Assembly (NCBI RefSeq): GCF_005848555.1
Contig: NZ_CP040518.1
Span: 3,177,501 to 3,241,500 of the forward strand
Direction: 5' to 3'
DNA from: Blautia sp. SC05B48
Lineage (GTDB): Bacteria > Bacillota > Clostridia > Lachnospirales > Lachnospiraceae
Length of the DNA stretch: 64,000 nt
Below, piece by piece: positions 43,902-52,885 of this stretch (the stretch's first letter is position 1; the number at the start of each line of letters is the position of its first letter). Both the position numbers and the translations under genes were made by a program. The notes below the pieces were generated by a model. That model was not told where the DNA came from, searched no databases, and worked only from the letters and a program-made list of their open reading frames with translations.

Positions 43902-45923
43902 ATGAAAACAGACGAAAAAAATCCCGTTTTTGATATTCGGGATACATTGGAAAAATACGCTTGCATTTATCGAAATACTACACTGAAGATTTTTCAGTAC
44001 TGTCAGGAGACGGACACATATGAACGTCTGGATGAATACCTGAGACCTGTAAAAAATATTACGGATTTTAAGAACAGTGGACAGAAATACAGCAATGTTT
44101 ATAAAGACGACTGGAAGTTTCTGACGGATTTTCTGACATCCCGGGAAGGCGGGACGATAGAAGTTCGGTGTATCAATAAAGACGGTAATGCGGGTCTTAT
44201 GACAGTACGGGGATTTATAGCACAGGACAAAAATACTGGATATCATTATTTTATAGGAAGCTCCAGAGATATCACCAGGGAGAAGCTACAGGAAGAATTT
44301 CTTGAGGAACGTGCCCAAAAAGATCCTCTGACCGGACTGTATAACCGCTTTTTCGGAAAAGAACTGATCGATGAATACCTTGCATCCAGAAATCCCTATG
44401 CAGGATGCGGGATGATGGTGCTTGATGTGGATTATTTTAAAAATGTAAATGATACTTACGGACATATGTTCGGTGATGAAGTCCTGAAACGTTTTGCAGA
44501 GCTGTTTGTGGCTTTGTTCGACATCAATGATGTGATCATGCGTCTGGGTGGCGATGAATTTGTGATCTTTTTGAAGGACATCGGACATGCCACTATCATG
44601 AAAAAGGCAGGAAAGCTGATCCGGGAAGTGCAGAAACTCAAATTTCCCGGAACCACATATCTGGCAACTTGCAGTGTAGGGATCTGCTTTCTTCCGGAAA
44701 ATGTTTCCGGATATACATATCAGCAGCTCTTTGAAAATGCAGACTGGGCACTTTACCAGGCAAAGAAAAATGGAAAAAACCGCTATGCTTTCTGTGATAA
44801 TCTGAGACATTTTGAGGATAAGACAGAGAAAAAGCAGGAATTATATGAGGGTGTTGAGATAGATGCCAGATATCTTCATAATGATATTGTTTCTACTGCA
44901 TTTGAAATATTTGAAAAAATGAGCAGCTTTCAGACTGCTATTGAACTTCTGATGAAAGTGATCGGTCTGAAATTCCGACTTAACCGGATCACAATCCTGC
45001 GTACTGAAGTGGCAGAGCAGAAAACAGACCGGATTTTTCAATGGGTTTCGGAAGAGGACTACAGACTTTTGATAGATGAGATCCATTTTTTAAAAAGTGA
45101 TTTTATCACATTATTTCGCCATAACGATGAATATGGTACTGTGGTCCTTCAGGAGAGCGATCTGGCTGATTATTCGGAACAGGGAAGAAAGAATGTGTTA
45201 CAAGGTGGAGCAAAAACCGTAGTCTGTGCTGCCATGTACTGTGAAGGAAGCTATACAGGAACTATTGTATATGTGACCTGCCGGGAAAAAAGACTCTGGT
45301 CCAGAGAAGACCGTAAACTGCTGGGAGAAGTTACCAAGATCATTTCCGCGCATTATGCCAAGAACCAGGCATTTAACAGTGTTTATCGTGGCATTGCTGC
45401 AGAATCCGGATGGGATCAGCTTACCGGATTGTCTTCTTTTTCAAGATTTCGAGAAGATGTGGAGAAAATGCTGATCGGAGGTTACGGTCCGGGACATGCA
45501 GTGATATATACCGATTTTGAAAAATTTAAACGTATCAATGCAAAATACGGATACCGTGTGGGAGATCAGATCCTGCGGCAGTTTTCCGAGTATGTGATAA
45601 GCGTTCTAAAAACAGATATGGATACATATTTTACCAGGGCGATCTCTGATCATTTTATCCTCTTCACTCCCTATGATATGGATGGTGATCCGGAAACATT
45701 TGCTTTAAAGATTAATCAGGAATTCTTACGGCAGATGAAAGAGAAATACCCGGATATGAAGCTCTGTGTCCGCACGGGGATCTATCTGATCACCAAAGAA
45801 TGTGCCAATGCATCTGAGGCAATCGATGCAGCGAATTATGCAAGAAAATATGCTGCTGAAAACTGCGAAACAGGTGTTAAGCTGTATGACGAAGAACTGA
45901 AAAAGCAAAGCGATGCAGAGTGA
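43902..45923 (+). CDS. Double-GGDEF protein (one intact, one degenerate domain)
   Basis: Predicted diguanylate cyclase, 673 aa, cytoplasmic. Residues about 1-130 are PAS-like (TMMKTDEKN-type start is avoided; the ATG at 43902 has GGAGG 6 bases upstream). GGDEF domain 1 (about 135-300) has DPLTGLYNR, DVDYFKNVNDTYGH and the intact RLGGDEF near residue 216; no RxxD inhibitory site is seen just before it. A GAF-like middle (about 320-500) leads to a second GGDEF-like domain (about 510-670) where the motif is AISDHF, so it should be inactive and may be regulatory. No EAL domain. It lies directly after the fibre/adhesin operon. c-di-GMP synthesis is inferred. Confidence 0.87.
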   Translation: MKTDEKNPVFDIRDTLEKYACIYRNTTLKIFQYCQETDTYERLDEYLRPVKNITDFKNSGQKYSNVYKDDWKFLTDFLTSREGGTIEVRCINKDGNAGLMTVRGFIAQDKNTGYHYFIGSSRDITREKLQEEFLEERAQKDPLTGLYNRFFGKELIDEYLASRNPYAGCGMMVLDVDYFKNVNDTYGHMFGDEVLKRFAELFVALFDINDVIMRLGGDEFVIFLKDIGHATIMKKAGKLIREVQKLKFPGTTYLATCSVGICFLPENVSGYTYQQLFENADWALYQAKKNGKNRYAFCDNLRHFEDKTEKKQELYEGVEIDARYLHNDIVSTAFEIFEKMSSFQTAIELLMKVIGLKFRLNRITILRTEVAEQKTDRIFQWVSEEDYRLLIDEIHFLKSDFITLFRHNDEYGTVVLQESDLADYSEQGRKNVLQGGAKTVVCAAMYCEGSYTGTIVYVTCREKRLWSREDRKLLGEVTKIISAHYAKNQAFNSVYRGIAAESGWDQLTGLSSFSRFREDVEKMLIGGYGPGHAVIYTDFEKFKRINAKYGYRVGDQILRQFSEYVISVLKTDMDTYFTRAISDHFILFTPYDMDGDPETFALKINQEFLRQMKEKYPDMKLCVRTGIYLITKECANASEAIDAANYARKYAAENCETGVKLYDEELKKQSDAE

Positions 45924-46031
45924 AAGATACAGGAATACGGACCGGAATCCATGATTTTTCAGAATTTCAGGAATAATCTTTCAGGAAAGCTTTTACAATA
46001 GAACAGAGATGTTTGCGGCAGGAGTGAGCTT

Positions 46032-47219
46032 ATGAACAGAAGTGTTCCGGAAAGCCTTTTAATCGGTATCTTAGTCTTATGCCTGGCTCTGACACCTGTT
46101 GGTGTCAGGGGAGAAACTGAGGATAGCAGAAAAGCACAGCAGCTGATCGAAGCGCCGGGTGCAGTCCTTATGGAAAAAGAAACCGGTACAGTGATCTATT
46201 CCAGGGATCCTGACACCCGAAGAAGCCCGGCCAGTATTACAAAGATCATGACGCTGATCCTGATCTTTGATGCTATCCGTGAGGGAACACTGCATTTGGA
46301 GGATACCATTACCACCAGTGCCTATGCCAGATCCATGGGAGGGTCGCAGGTATTTCTGGAAGAGGGAGAGACACAGAATGCGGAAACCATGATCAAATGT
46401 ATTGTGATCGCTTCCGGAAATGACGCCAGTGTAGCCATGGCAGAGCATGTTGCGGGAACAGAACAGGCCTTTGTGGAGAGGATGAACGAGCGGGCGAATG
46501 ATCTTGGAATGAAAAATACTCATTTTGTGGATTGCTGTGGGCTGACGGAATCACAGGAGCATTATACAACGCCCTATGACATAGCACTTATGAGCAGGGA
46601 GCTCATAAGCAGATATCCGGAAGTTCTTACATATTCATCTGTCTGGATGGAGGATATCACACACGTTACCAGAAAAGGTTCCTCAAAATTCACACTGACC
46701 AACACCAATAAACTGCTGCGCAGCTATGAGGGGTGTATGGGACTTAAAACAGGCAGCACCAGTATTGCAAAATACTGTCTCAGTGCTGTGGCAGAACGAA
46801 ACGGGATCACATTGATCGCCTCCGTGATGGCCGCACCGGACCCGAAAACAAGATTCCGGGATGCAGCAGCTCTTTTAAATTACGGCTTTTCTAAGTGCAC
46901 ATTGTATCTGGATGATGCTCTGGAGCCACTGAAACCTATGAAGCTCCGCAAAGGAGTCAAAGCGCAGGTTCCGCTTGTATATAGAGGGAAATTCCGATAT
47001 ATCAGCACAGATGGCACGAAACCTGACAATGTTAAGAAAAAATTGATCCTTCCCAAAGAACAAAGTGCGCCGGTGAAAAAAGGACAGAAAGCAGGGGCAC
47101 AGGAATACTATCAGGATGGGAAAAAGATCGGCAGTCTGGATATCCTGTACGGGGAAACAATAAAAAAGGCCGGATACCATGACTGGCTGGAAAGAACCTG
47201 TCAGGCATTTCTTTTGTGA
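46032..47219 (+). CDS. D-alanyl-D-alanine carboxypeptidase (DacF-like)
   Basis: Exported penicillin-binding protein that trims the terminal D-alanine of peptidoglycan stem peptides. A signal peptide (about residues 1-24) is followed by the S11-family motifs SITK (in SPASITKIMT), SGN (IASGNDASVAMAEH) and KTG (GLKTGSTS). The C-terminal domain (about 300-395) is typical of PBP5-like proteins. 395 aa. A GCAGGAG ribosome site precedes the ATG. A second paralogue lies 5 kb downstream at 51521. Confidence 0.92.
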   Translation: MNRSVPESLLIGILVLCLALTPVGVRGETEDSRKAQQLIEAPGAVLMEKETGTVIYSRDPDTRRSPASITKIMTLILIFDAIREGTLHLEDTITTSAYARSMGGSQVFLEEGETQNAETMIKCIVIASGNDASVAMAEHVAGTEQAFVERMNERANDLGMKNTHFVDCCGLTESQEHYTTPYDIALMSRELISRYPEVLTYSSVWMEDITHVTRKGSSKFTLTNTNKLLRSYEGCMGLKTGSTSIAKYCLSAVAERNGITLIASVMAAPDPKTRFRDAAALLNYGFSKCTLYLDDALEPLKPMKLRKGVKAQVPLVYRGKFRYISTDGTKPDNVKKKLILPKEQSAPVKKGQKAGAQEYYQDGKKIGSLDILYGETIKKAGYHDWLERTCQAFLL

Positions 47220-47234
47220 TGCCTGCAACATATT

Positions 47235-47264
47235 TTGACAAAAAGGGCAGACTGGATGTATAAT
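47235..47264 (+). promoter_or_regulatory. Promoter of the MoeA-like gene
   Basis: TTGACA (47235-47240), 18 bases, TATAAT (47259-47264). Confidence 0.78.
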
Positions 47265-47306
47265 ACAACGGATTGAAGAAATAACAGAACAGGGAAGGGA
47301 TTTTGG

Positions 47307-48341
47307 ATGAAAGAGATCAGAACAGAAGATGCAGTGGGCCACATTCTGTGCCATGATATCACGCAGATCATAAAAGATGAGAAAAAAGGCGTTCTTTTCA
47401 AAAAAGGGCATGTAGTGAAAGAAGAGGATATACCACTGCTGCTCTCTGTAGGAAAAGAACACCTTTTTGTGTGGGAGAAAAAACCGGGGATCCTTCACGA
47501 AAATGAAGCTGCAGAGATCCTTTACAAAATCTGTGCCGGAAATTCTTCCAAAGTACATGGAACTGAGATCAAAGAAGGTAAGATCGAGGTGGTATCAAAA
47601 ATCGATGGTATTCTGAAAATACGTCGTGATGCACTTGTGGCTGTGAATTCTCTGGGAGAAATGATGATCGCTTCCAGACATGGAGATTTTCCGATAAAGA
47701 AAGGTGATAAGGTTGCAGGAACCAGGATCATTCCGCTTGTGATCGAGAAAGAGAAAATGGATGCAGCAGAGAAGGCAGCAGGAAGTCTTCCGATCTTTGA
47801 CATTCTCCCTTACCAGCAGAAAAAAGTAGGAATCGTCACAACCGGAAGTGAGATCAAAAAAGGACTGATCCGGGATACCTTCACACCGGTACTCCGGGAA
47901 AAGCTTTCTGAGTTTCCGACAGAAGTGACAGGCCAGGTGATGCCGGGAGATGATAAGGAAGAGATCACAAAGGCAATTCTTTCTTTCGCAGATGCAGGAG
48001 CCGATCTGATCATCTGTACCGGCGGAATGAGTGTGGATCCCGATGATCGTACTCCGGGCGGGATCCATGACACCGGAGCAAAGATCGTAACCTATGGAGC
48101 ACCTGTACTTCCAGGAGCTATGCTGCTTGTGGCATATCTTGAGCGGAACGGAAGATCCATACCGGTACTTGGACTTCCGGGCTGCGTCATGTACGCAAAA
48201 AGAACGGTATTTGATCTGATCCTGCCCAGAGTAATGGCGGATGATGAGATCAAGGCAGAGGAGATAGCCAGGCTGGGAGAAGGCGGACTTTGTCTGAACT
48301 GTCCGGTTTGTACTTTCCCAAACTGTGGATTTGGAAAATAA
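47307..48341 (+). CDS. MoeA-like molybdopterin-binding domain protein
   Basis: Cytoplasmic protein of 344 aa with a C-terminal MPT-binding fold (about residues 170-320: VGIVTTGSEI, ICTGGMSVDPDDRTPGGI, GLPGCVMYAKRTVFDLILPR). The N-terminal half has an AIR-like motif (GHILCHDITQIIKDEKKGVLFKKGH) seen in MoeA-related proteins. The last 15 residues form a cysteine motif (CLNCPVCTFPNCGFGK) that could bind a metal. No other molybdenum cofactor gene is in the window, so a role outside standard cofactor synthesis is possible. Preceded by a good promoter. Confidence 0.85.
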   Translation: MKEIRTEDAVGHILCHDITQIIKDEKKGVLFKKGHVVKEEDIPLLLSVGKEHLFVWEKKPGILHENEAAEILYKICAGNSSKVHGTEIKEGKIEVVSKIDGILKIRRDALVAVNSLGEMMIASRHGDFPIKKGDKVAGTRIIPLVIEKEKMDAAEKAAGSLPIFDILPYQQKKVGIVTTGSEIKKGLIRDTFTPVLREKLSEFPTEVTGQVMPGDDKEEITKAILSFADAGADLIICTGGMSVDPDDRTPGGIHDTGAKIVTYGAPVLPGAMLLVAYLERNGRSIPVLGLPGCVMYAKRTVFDLILPRVMADDEIKAEEIARLGEGGLCLNCPVCTFPNCGFGK

Positions 48342-48342
48342 T

Positions 48343-49149
48343 ATGAAAAAATTCAGAATCAAACAATATGAGATCCATACGGACAAGATCCATGCTCCAC
48401 AGGGCGTGAGGATGATCCTTCTTGCAGATCTTCACGGGATATCCTACGGAAAAGACAATATCCGGCTGACAGAGACGATCCGAAAGCTTGCCCCGGACGT
48501 GATCCTTTCTGCCGGCGACATGGCTGTACGCACAGAAACGAATACTCTGGTAACTGCATGTAAGCTGCTGACAGAGCTTGCCGGAGATTTTCCCGTGTAT
48601 TATGCACTTGGCAATCATGAATATAAAATGTTCCTTTCCGAAGAATACCGGCCATATTATGCAAAATACGAAAGAGCACTGAAAAAAGCCGGTGTGCATA
48701 TTTTAAGGAACGGACGTGAAGATATGGTCCTGCAGGGAGAACACTTCTGTTTCTGGGGATTGGAGCTTCCCATCGAATATTATCACAAACCAAGATCACC
48801 GAAGCTGAAAAAAGAAGTGATGGAAGAAATGATCGGAAAACCTGAAGATAAAGGGATGCAGATCCTGCTGGCACATAATCCGAAATACGGAAAAACCTAT
48901 TTTGAATGGGGTGCTGATCTGATCCTGTCCGGACATTATCACGGAGGCGTTGTCCGCCTCAGTGAACATTACGGTCTTTCATCTCCTCAATATCTGCTTC
49001 TTCCGCCGTTTTGCTGCGGAGACTTTCACAAAGGTGATCAGCATATGATCGTAAGTGCCGGACTTGGAGAACATACCATCCCCCTTCGGATCCATAATCC
49101 AAGGGAACTGCTGGTAATCGATATAAAACCTTCCGAAAAAACGAAATGA
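48343..49149 (+). CDS. Metallophosphoesterase
   Basis: Calcineurin-like phosphoesterase of 268 aa. Metal-binding motifs: LADLHG, SAGDMAVRTE, ALGNHEYK, LAHNPKY and SGHYHGGVVRL. No signal peptide, though an N-terminal basic segment precedes the catalytic domain. Start at ATG 48343 (2 bases after the previous stop); a GTG at 48325 would overlap that gene without a ribosome site. Substrate unknown; YkuE-like membrane-linked or nucleotide substrates are possible. Confidence 0.9.
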   Translation: MKKFRIKQYEIHTDKIHAPQGVRMILLADLHGISYGKDNIRLTETIRKLAPDVILSAGDMAVRTETNTLVTACKLLTELAGDFPVYYALGNHEYKMFLSEEYRPYYAKYERALKKAGVHILRNGREDMVLQGEHFCFWGLELPIEYYHKPRSPKLKKEVMEEMIGKPEDKGMQILLAHNPKYGKTYFEWGADLILSGHYHGGVVRLSEHYGLSSPQYLLLPPFCCGDFHKGDQHMIVSAGLGEHTIPLRIHNPRELLVIDIKPSEKTK

Positions 49150-49158
49150 GGAAACCCT

Positions 49159-49944
49159 ATGGCATTATCTGTTAAGCTGAATGTATTTGAAGGCCCTCTG
49201 GATCTTCTGCTTCACCTGATCGACAAAAACAAGATCGATATCTATGATATTCCTATTGTGGAGATCACAGATCAGTATATGGAATATCTGCATTCCATGG
49301 AAAAAGAAGATCTGGGAATCATGAGCGAATTTCTTGTCATGGCAGCTACTCTTCTGGATATCAAATGCAAAATGCTTCTTCCGAAAGAAGTGAATGAGGA
49401 AGGAGAAGAGGAGGACCCCAGAGCAGAGCTTGTGCAGAAGCTGCTGGAATATAAGATGTACAAATATATGTCCTATGAATTACGGGACAGGCTTGGAGAT
49501 GCGGCAGGGGTTTATTACCGAAAACAGGATCTTCCGGAAGAAGTGCTGCAGTATACTCCGCCGTCTGATCCCCAGGAACTTCTCCGGGGTCTGACACTGG
49601 AGCGGATGAGTGCGATCTATCAGGCATTGATCCGCAGACAGGAAGATAAGATCGATCCGATCCGAAGTAAATTCGGAAGGATTGAAAAAGAGGAAATATC
49701 ACTTTCTGATAAATTGCTGGAAATGAAGGAATATGCAAAAGCTCACCGGAAATTCAGCTTTCGCAGGCTGATGGAAAATCAGCATTCCAAAATACAGCTG
49801 ATCGTGACATTTCTGGCAATTCTGGAACTGATGAAAATGGGACATGTTCATGCAGAACAGGAAGATCTTTTTGATGATATTCATGTGGAAGTTATCACGG
49901 ATCCGGACACATGGAAGAATCTGACAGAGTTTGCAGATGAATAA
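49159..49944 (+). CDS. scpA: Segregation and condensation protein A
   Basis: Kleisin subunit of the SMC-ScpAB condensin that organises and segregates the chromosome. N-terminal SVKLNVFEGPLDLLLHLIDKNKIDIYDIPIVEITDQYMEYL and the central FLVMAATLLDIKCKMLLP are diagnostic, and a C-terminal winged-helix part (VTFLAILELMKMGHV) binds SMC. 261 aa. The GAGGAAA ribosome site fits. Followed by scpB after 23 bases. Confidence 0.95.
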   Translation: MALSVKLNVFEGPLDLLLHLIDKNKIDIYDIPIVEITDQYMEYLHSMEKEDLGIMSEFLVMAATLLDIKCKMLLPKEVNEEGEEEDPRAELVQKLLEYKMYKYMSYELRDRLGDAAGVYYRKQDLPEEVLQYTPPSDPQELLRGLTLERMSAIYQALIRRQEDKIDPIRSKFGRIEKEEISLSDKLLEMKEYAKAHRKFSFRRLMENQHSKIQLIVTFLAILELMKMGHVHAEQEDLFDDIHVEVITDPDTWKNLTEFADE

Positions 49945-49967
49945 TATAGTAGGAATGAGGACAATAA

Positions 49968-50537
49968 GTGGAAATCAAACGAATTGAAGGAGAAATCGAA
50001 GCCATCCTGTTTGCAATGGGAGAAGCTGTGGAATTACCCCGTATTGCCAGAGCGATCCGCCAGGATCCGACAACAACGGAAAATATCATTCGAAATATGA
50101 TGATCCGTTATCAGGAAGAAGAGCGGGGGATCCAGATCATAGAGCTCGAAAACTCCTTTCAGCTTTGTACAAAAAAAGAATACTATGATTCTCTTATCCG
50201 GATCGCAGCGCAGCCAAAGAAACCCACGCTGACAGATGTTATGCTTGAGACCCTTTCGATCATTGCCTACAAACAGCCCGTTACAAAAGCAGAAATCGAA
50301 AAGATCCGAGGGGTAAAATGTGATCATGCCATCAATAAGCTGATGGATTATGATCTGGTGAGAGAACTTGGACGTCTGGATGCTCCGGGTCGCCCGATCC
50401 TCCTGGGAACCACCGAAGAATTTCTGCGTTGCTTTGGTGTCCAGGGGCTGGAAGATCTTCCGGAAATGGATCCGGTCCAGCTGGAGGATTTCAAGGCGGA
50501 AGCAGAGGAAGAGATCCAGCTGAAGCTGGACGTATAA
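49968..50537 (+). CDS. scpB: Segregation and condensation protein B
   Basis: Winged-helix partner of ScpA in the SMC complex. Features: EIEAILFAMGEAVELPRIARAI, LETLSIIAYKQPVTKAEIEKIRGV and RPILLGTTEEFLRCFGV. 189 aa. GTG start with GAGGACA upstream; no ATG fits the conserved N-terminus. Confidence 0.95.
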   Translation: MEIKRIEGEIEAILFAMGEAVELPRIARAIRQDPTTTENIIRNMMIRYQEEERGIQIIELENSFQLCTKKEYYDSLIRIAAQPKKPTLTDVMLETLSIIAYKQPVTKAEIEKIRGVKCDHAINKLMDYDLVRELGRLDAPGRPILLGTTEEFLRCFGVQGLEDLPEMDPVQLEDFKAEAEEEIQLKLDV

Positions 50538-50610
50538 CAAATAACACGGACAGATGTCGGTTTGCCGGGACCTGCCGGACAGATCAGGAAACAGAAGAGG
50601 AGTGACAAAA

Positions 50611-51408
50611 ATGCCCACAACATACGCACATGATCTTTTTGGAAAAAGGGTTTACCGGAAACTTTCCGCAAAATTACAGCATCTGATTCGAAGCAACGGA
50701 AATCTGTACCGGATCGGACAGCATGGTCCGGATATCCTGTTTTATTATTTTATATCCAAAAATCCGGTGACACAGTACGGAGTGCAGATGCACGGACGGA
50801 AAGCAAGAGAATTCTTTGAAAAGGGAATGGCGAAGGTCCGGGAGGAAAAAAATCCTGCACTGATGGCCTACCTGCTGGGGTTCGGATGTCATTATATCCT
50901 GGATTCTACTTGTCATCCTTACGTCAATCAGGTAGCTGCCGAAGGGAAAGTCTCACATACGCTCTTTGAGAAGGAATTTGATCGTATGCTGATGTATGAA
51001 ACCGGCAAAGATCCATTGCGTTTTTATCCGTCTCATGGGATCCGTGCCAGTTTTCTCAGTGCATGGACGATCCACCAGGTATTGCCGGCAATCCGTACCT
51101 GGAACATTTATCTGTCATTGAAAATGATGAAGATATTCACCTGTATTTTGGTATGTGACGATGGAGGAAGGAAGAGACGCCTTTCGGAACATGCCCTTTC
51201 CCCCGCAGGAAAAAAGAGATCTGCGTTTATTACCGATTTTTTTATGAGCCCGGAGCCGGAGATCGACTGCAAAGATGAGCTTCTTAAGCTGGACAGTCTG
51301 ATGGAAGAGGCACTTGCCAAGGCACCGGATATGTTGGAAGAGCTTGCTTTACTTGCAGTCAGGCCAGGACATCTTTCTGACAGATGGGATCTGACTTTTA
51401 ACGGATGA
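50611..51408 (+). CDS. Zinc-dependent phospholipase C-like protein
   Basis: Helical protein with the bacterial zinc phospholipase C fold (265 aa), likely cytoplasmic because no signal peptide is present. Histidines and aspartates usual for the metal site appear in TYAHDLFGKRVY, IGQHGPDILFYY, GCHYILDSTCHPY and KVSHTLFEKEFD. Start at ATG 50611 with GAGGAG upstream; the longer frame has no ribosome site. Whether it hydrolyses lipids is unknown, as many family members in Clostridia are uncharacterised. Confidence 0.82.
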   Translation: MPTTYAHDLFGKRVYRKLSAKLQHLIRSNGNLYRIGQHGPDILFYYFISKNPVTQYGVQMHGRKAREFFEKGMAKVREEKNPALMAYLLGFGCHYILDSTCHPYVNQVAAEGKVSHTLFEKEFDRMLMYETGKDPLRFYPSHGIRASFLSAWTIHQVLPAIRTWNIYLSLKMMKIFTCILVCDDGGRKRRLSEHALSPAGKKRSAFITDFFMSPEPEIDCKDELLKLDSLMEEALAKAPDMLEELALLAVRPGHLSDRWDLTFNG

Positions 51409-51468
51409 TCGATCCCGGCAGACAATAGATACAAGTGATATCCGAATGCTATCTCCGCATAAAATTAA

Positions 51469-51496
51469 ATATAACGGTTACTGTAAACAGTTATAT
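51469..51496. promoter_or_regulatory. 28-bp dyad upstream of the second carboxypeptidase gene
   Basis: ATATAAC-g-GTT and AAC-a-GTTATAT are mirror images around six central bases, 10 matched positions per arm. It sits 24 bases before the ATG, where an operator would act. No regulator family is assigned. Confidence 0.5.
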
Positions 51497-51520
51497 GAAT
51501 GGTGTACGGGGTGATGCATT

Positions 51521-52744
51521 ATGAGCAAACGGCGTATGGCCGCTGTCGTGCTGATGACAGCGGTCCTTATTATTTGTCAGATCTTTCCGATAAAGGCGGC
51601 AGATGACGAAAATCTATATGCACTTTCTGCAGTTCTCATGGATGGGGAGACCGGCCGCGTGCTGTACGGAAAAGAAGCCTACAAAGGACGGCCAAATGCC
51701 AGTACAACAAAGGTAATGACCTGTATTCTTGCTTTGGAGCTGGCAAAGGGAGATGATTACGTGCAGGTTTCCGGGAATGCGGCATCTCAGCCACAGACAC
51801 GTCTTGGCATGCGGGAAGGACAGCAGTTTTATCTGGAGGATCTTCTCTATTCACTGATGCTGAAAAGTCATAATGATTCCGCTGTGGCGATCGCGGAACA
51901 TATCAGCGGCTCCGTTGAAGCTTTTGCAGAGAAGATGAATGAAAAAGCAAAAGAGCTGGGATGTAAAGACACACATTTTGTTACACCTAATGGTCTGGAT
52001 GGAGAAGATGAAGGCGGTATCCATCATACAACAGCCCGGGATCTTGCCCTGATCATGGCGTATGCAATAAAAAATGCAACATTTGTCCATATCACCCAGA
52101 CAAGAGATTATACTTTCACGGATATCTCAGGAAAAAAGCATTATTCGGTACATAATACCAATGCTTTCCTGGATATGGAAACAGGAGTGATCTCCGGAAA
52201 AACAGGATTTACAGGAAATGCCGGATATTGTTATGTCTGCGCAGTCCGACAGGACGAGCGATTATTTATCGTGGCTCTTCTGGGATGCGGATGGCCTGGA
52301 AATAAAAATTACAAATGGATCGATACCAGGAAGCTTCTGTCTTATGGCAGGGAAAACTATCATTATTCAATGCTGCCGGAGCTTCCGCAGCTGCCGGAGA
52401 TCCCGGTAACAGAAGCAGCACCGGGAAAAGAAGATCCATATCCGCAAAAGTCCGATCGTTCAGGATATCCTCCAAAACAGGTCATGCTGAAAATACACGC
52501 AGTACTTTCTGAAAAAGATCGTGAGAAAAGATATCTTCTGAAAAAAACAGAAACGATCACATGGGAAACGGAGCTTCCGGATAAGCTCCCGGCACCAATA
52601 CAGAAAAACCAGAAGATCGGTACACTCCATGCAAAGCTCAACGGAAAAGAACTCCTTTCCTGCCTTGTAACCGCCGATGACAAAATCGACAGAATTACCT
52701 ATAAATGGTATGTGGATAAAGTATTTGAGGATTATTTCCATTAA
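51521..52744 (+). CDS. D-alanyl-D-alanine carboxypeptidase, second copy
   Basis: Exported S11-family penicillin-binding protein, 407 aa. Signal peptide about residues 1-27 (ending PIKAA). Active-site motifs STTK (NASTTKVMT), SHN (KSHNDSAVAIAEH; the usual SGN or SxN form with His) and KTG (ISGKTGFTG). A proline-rich stretch (about 285-310) leads to a C-terminal domain. A GGGGTGATG ribosome site precedes the ATG. Differs clearly from the paralogue at 46032. A 28-bp dyad just upstream suggests individual control. Confidence 0.92.
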   Translation: MSKRRMAAVVLMTAVLIICQIFPIKAADDENLYALSAVLMDGETGRVLYGKEAYKGRPNASTTKVMTCILALELAKGDDYVQVSGNAASQPQTRLGMREGQQFYLEDLLYSLMLKSHNDSAVAIAEHISGSVEAFAEKMNEKAKELGCKDTHFVTPNGLDGEDEGGIHHTTARDLALIMAYAIKNATFVHITQTRDYTFTDISGKKHYSVHNTNAFLDMETGVISGKTGFTGNAGYCYVCAVRQDERLFIVALLGCGWPGNKNYKWIDTRKLLSYGRENYHYSMLPELPQLPEIPVTEAAPGKEDPYPQKSDRSGYPPKQVMLKIHAVLSEKDREKRYLLKKTETITWETELPDKLPAPIQKNQKIGTLHAKLNGKELLSCLVTADDKIDRITYKWYVDKVFEDYFH

Positions 52745-52751
52745 TTTAGCG

Positions 52752-52782
52752 ACCCCTGGCATATGTCAGGGGTTAATTTTTT
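52752..52782 (+). terminator. Terminator of the second carboxypeptidase gene
   Basis: ACCCCTG (52752-52758) pairs with CAGGGGT (52767-52773), inner CA/TG pairs extend the stem, then TAATTTTTT. Confidence 0.85.
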
Positions 52783-52802
52783 AACGTTCGTGACGAAAAG
52801 TA

Positions 52803-52831
52803 TTGAATTTTCTGCAAAAAAAAGGTACAAT
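52803..52831 (+). promoter_or_regulatory. Promoter of the biotin-dependent decarboxylase operon
   Basis: TTGAAT (52803-52808), 17 bases, TACAAT (52826-52831). Confidence 0.75.
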
Positions 52832-52885
52832 TATACTCGGCTGAATTTTTGGTTATATTAATAAAAAAATGGAGGGCATAGTATA

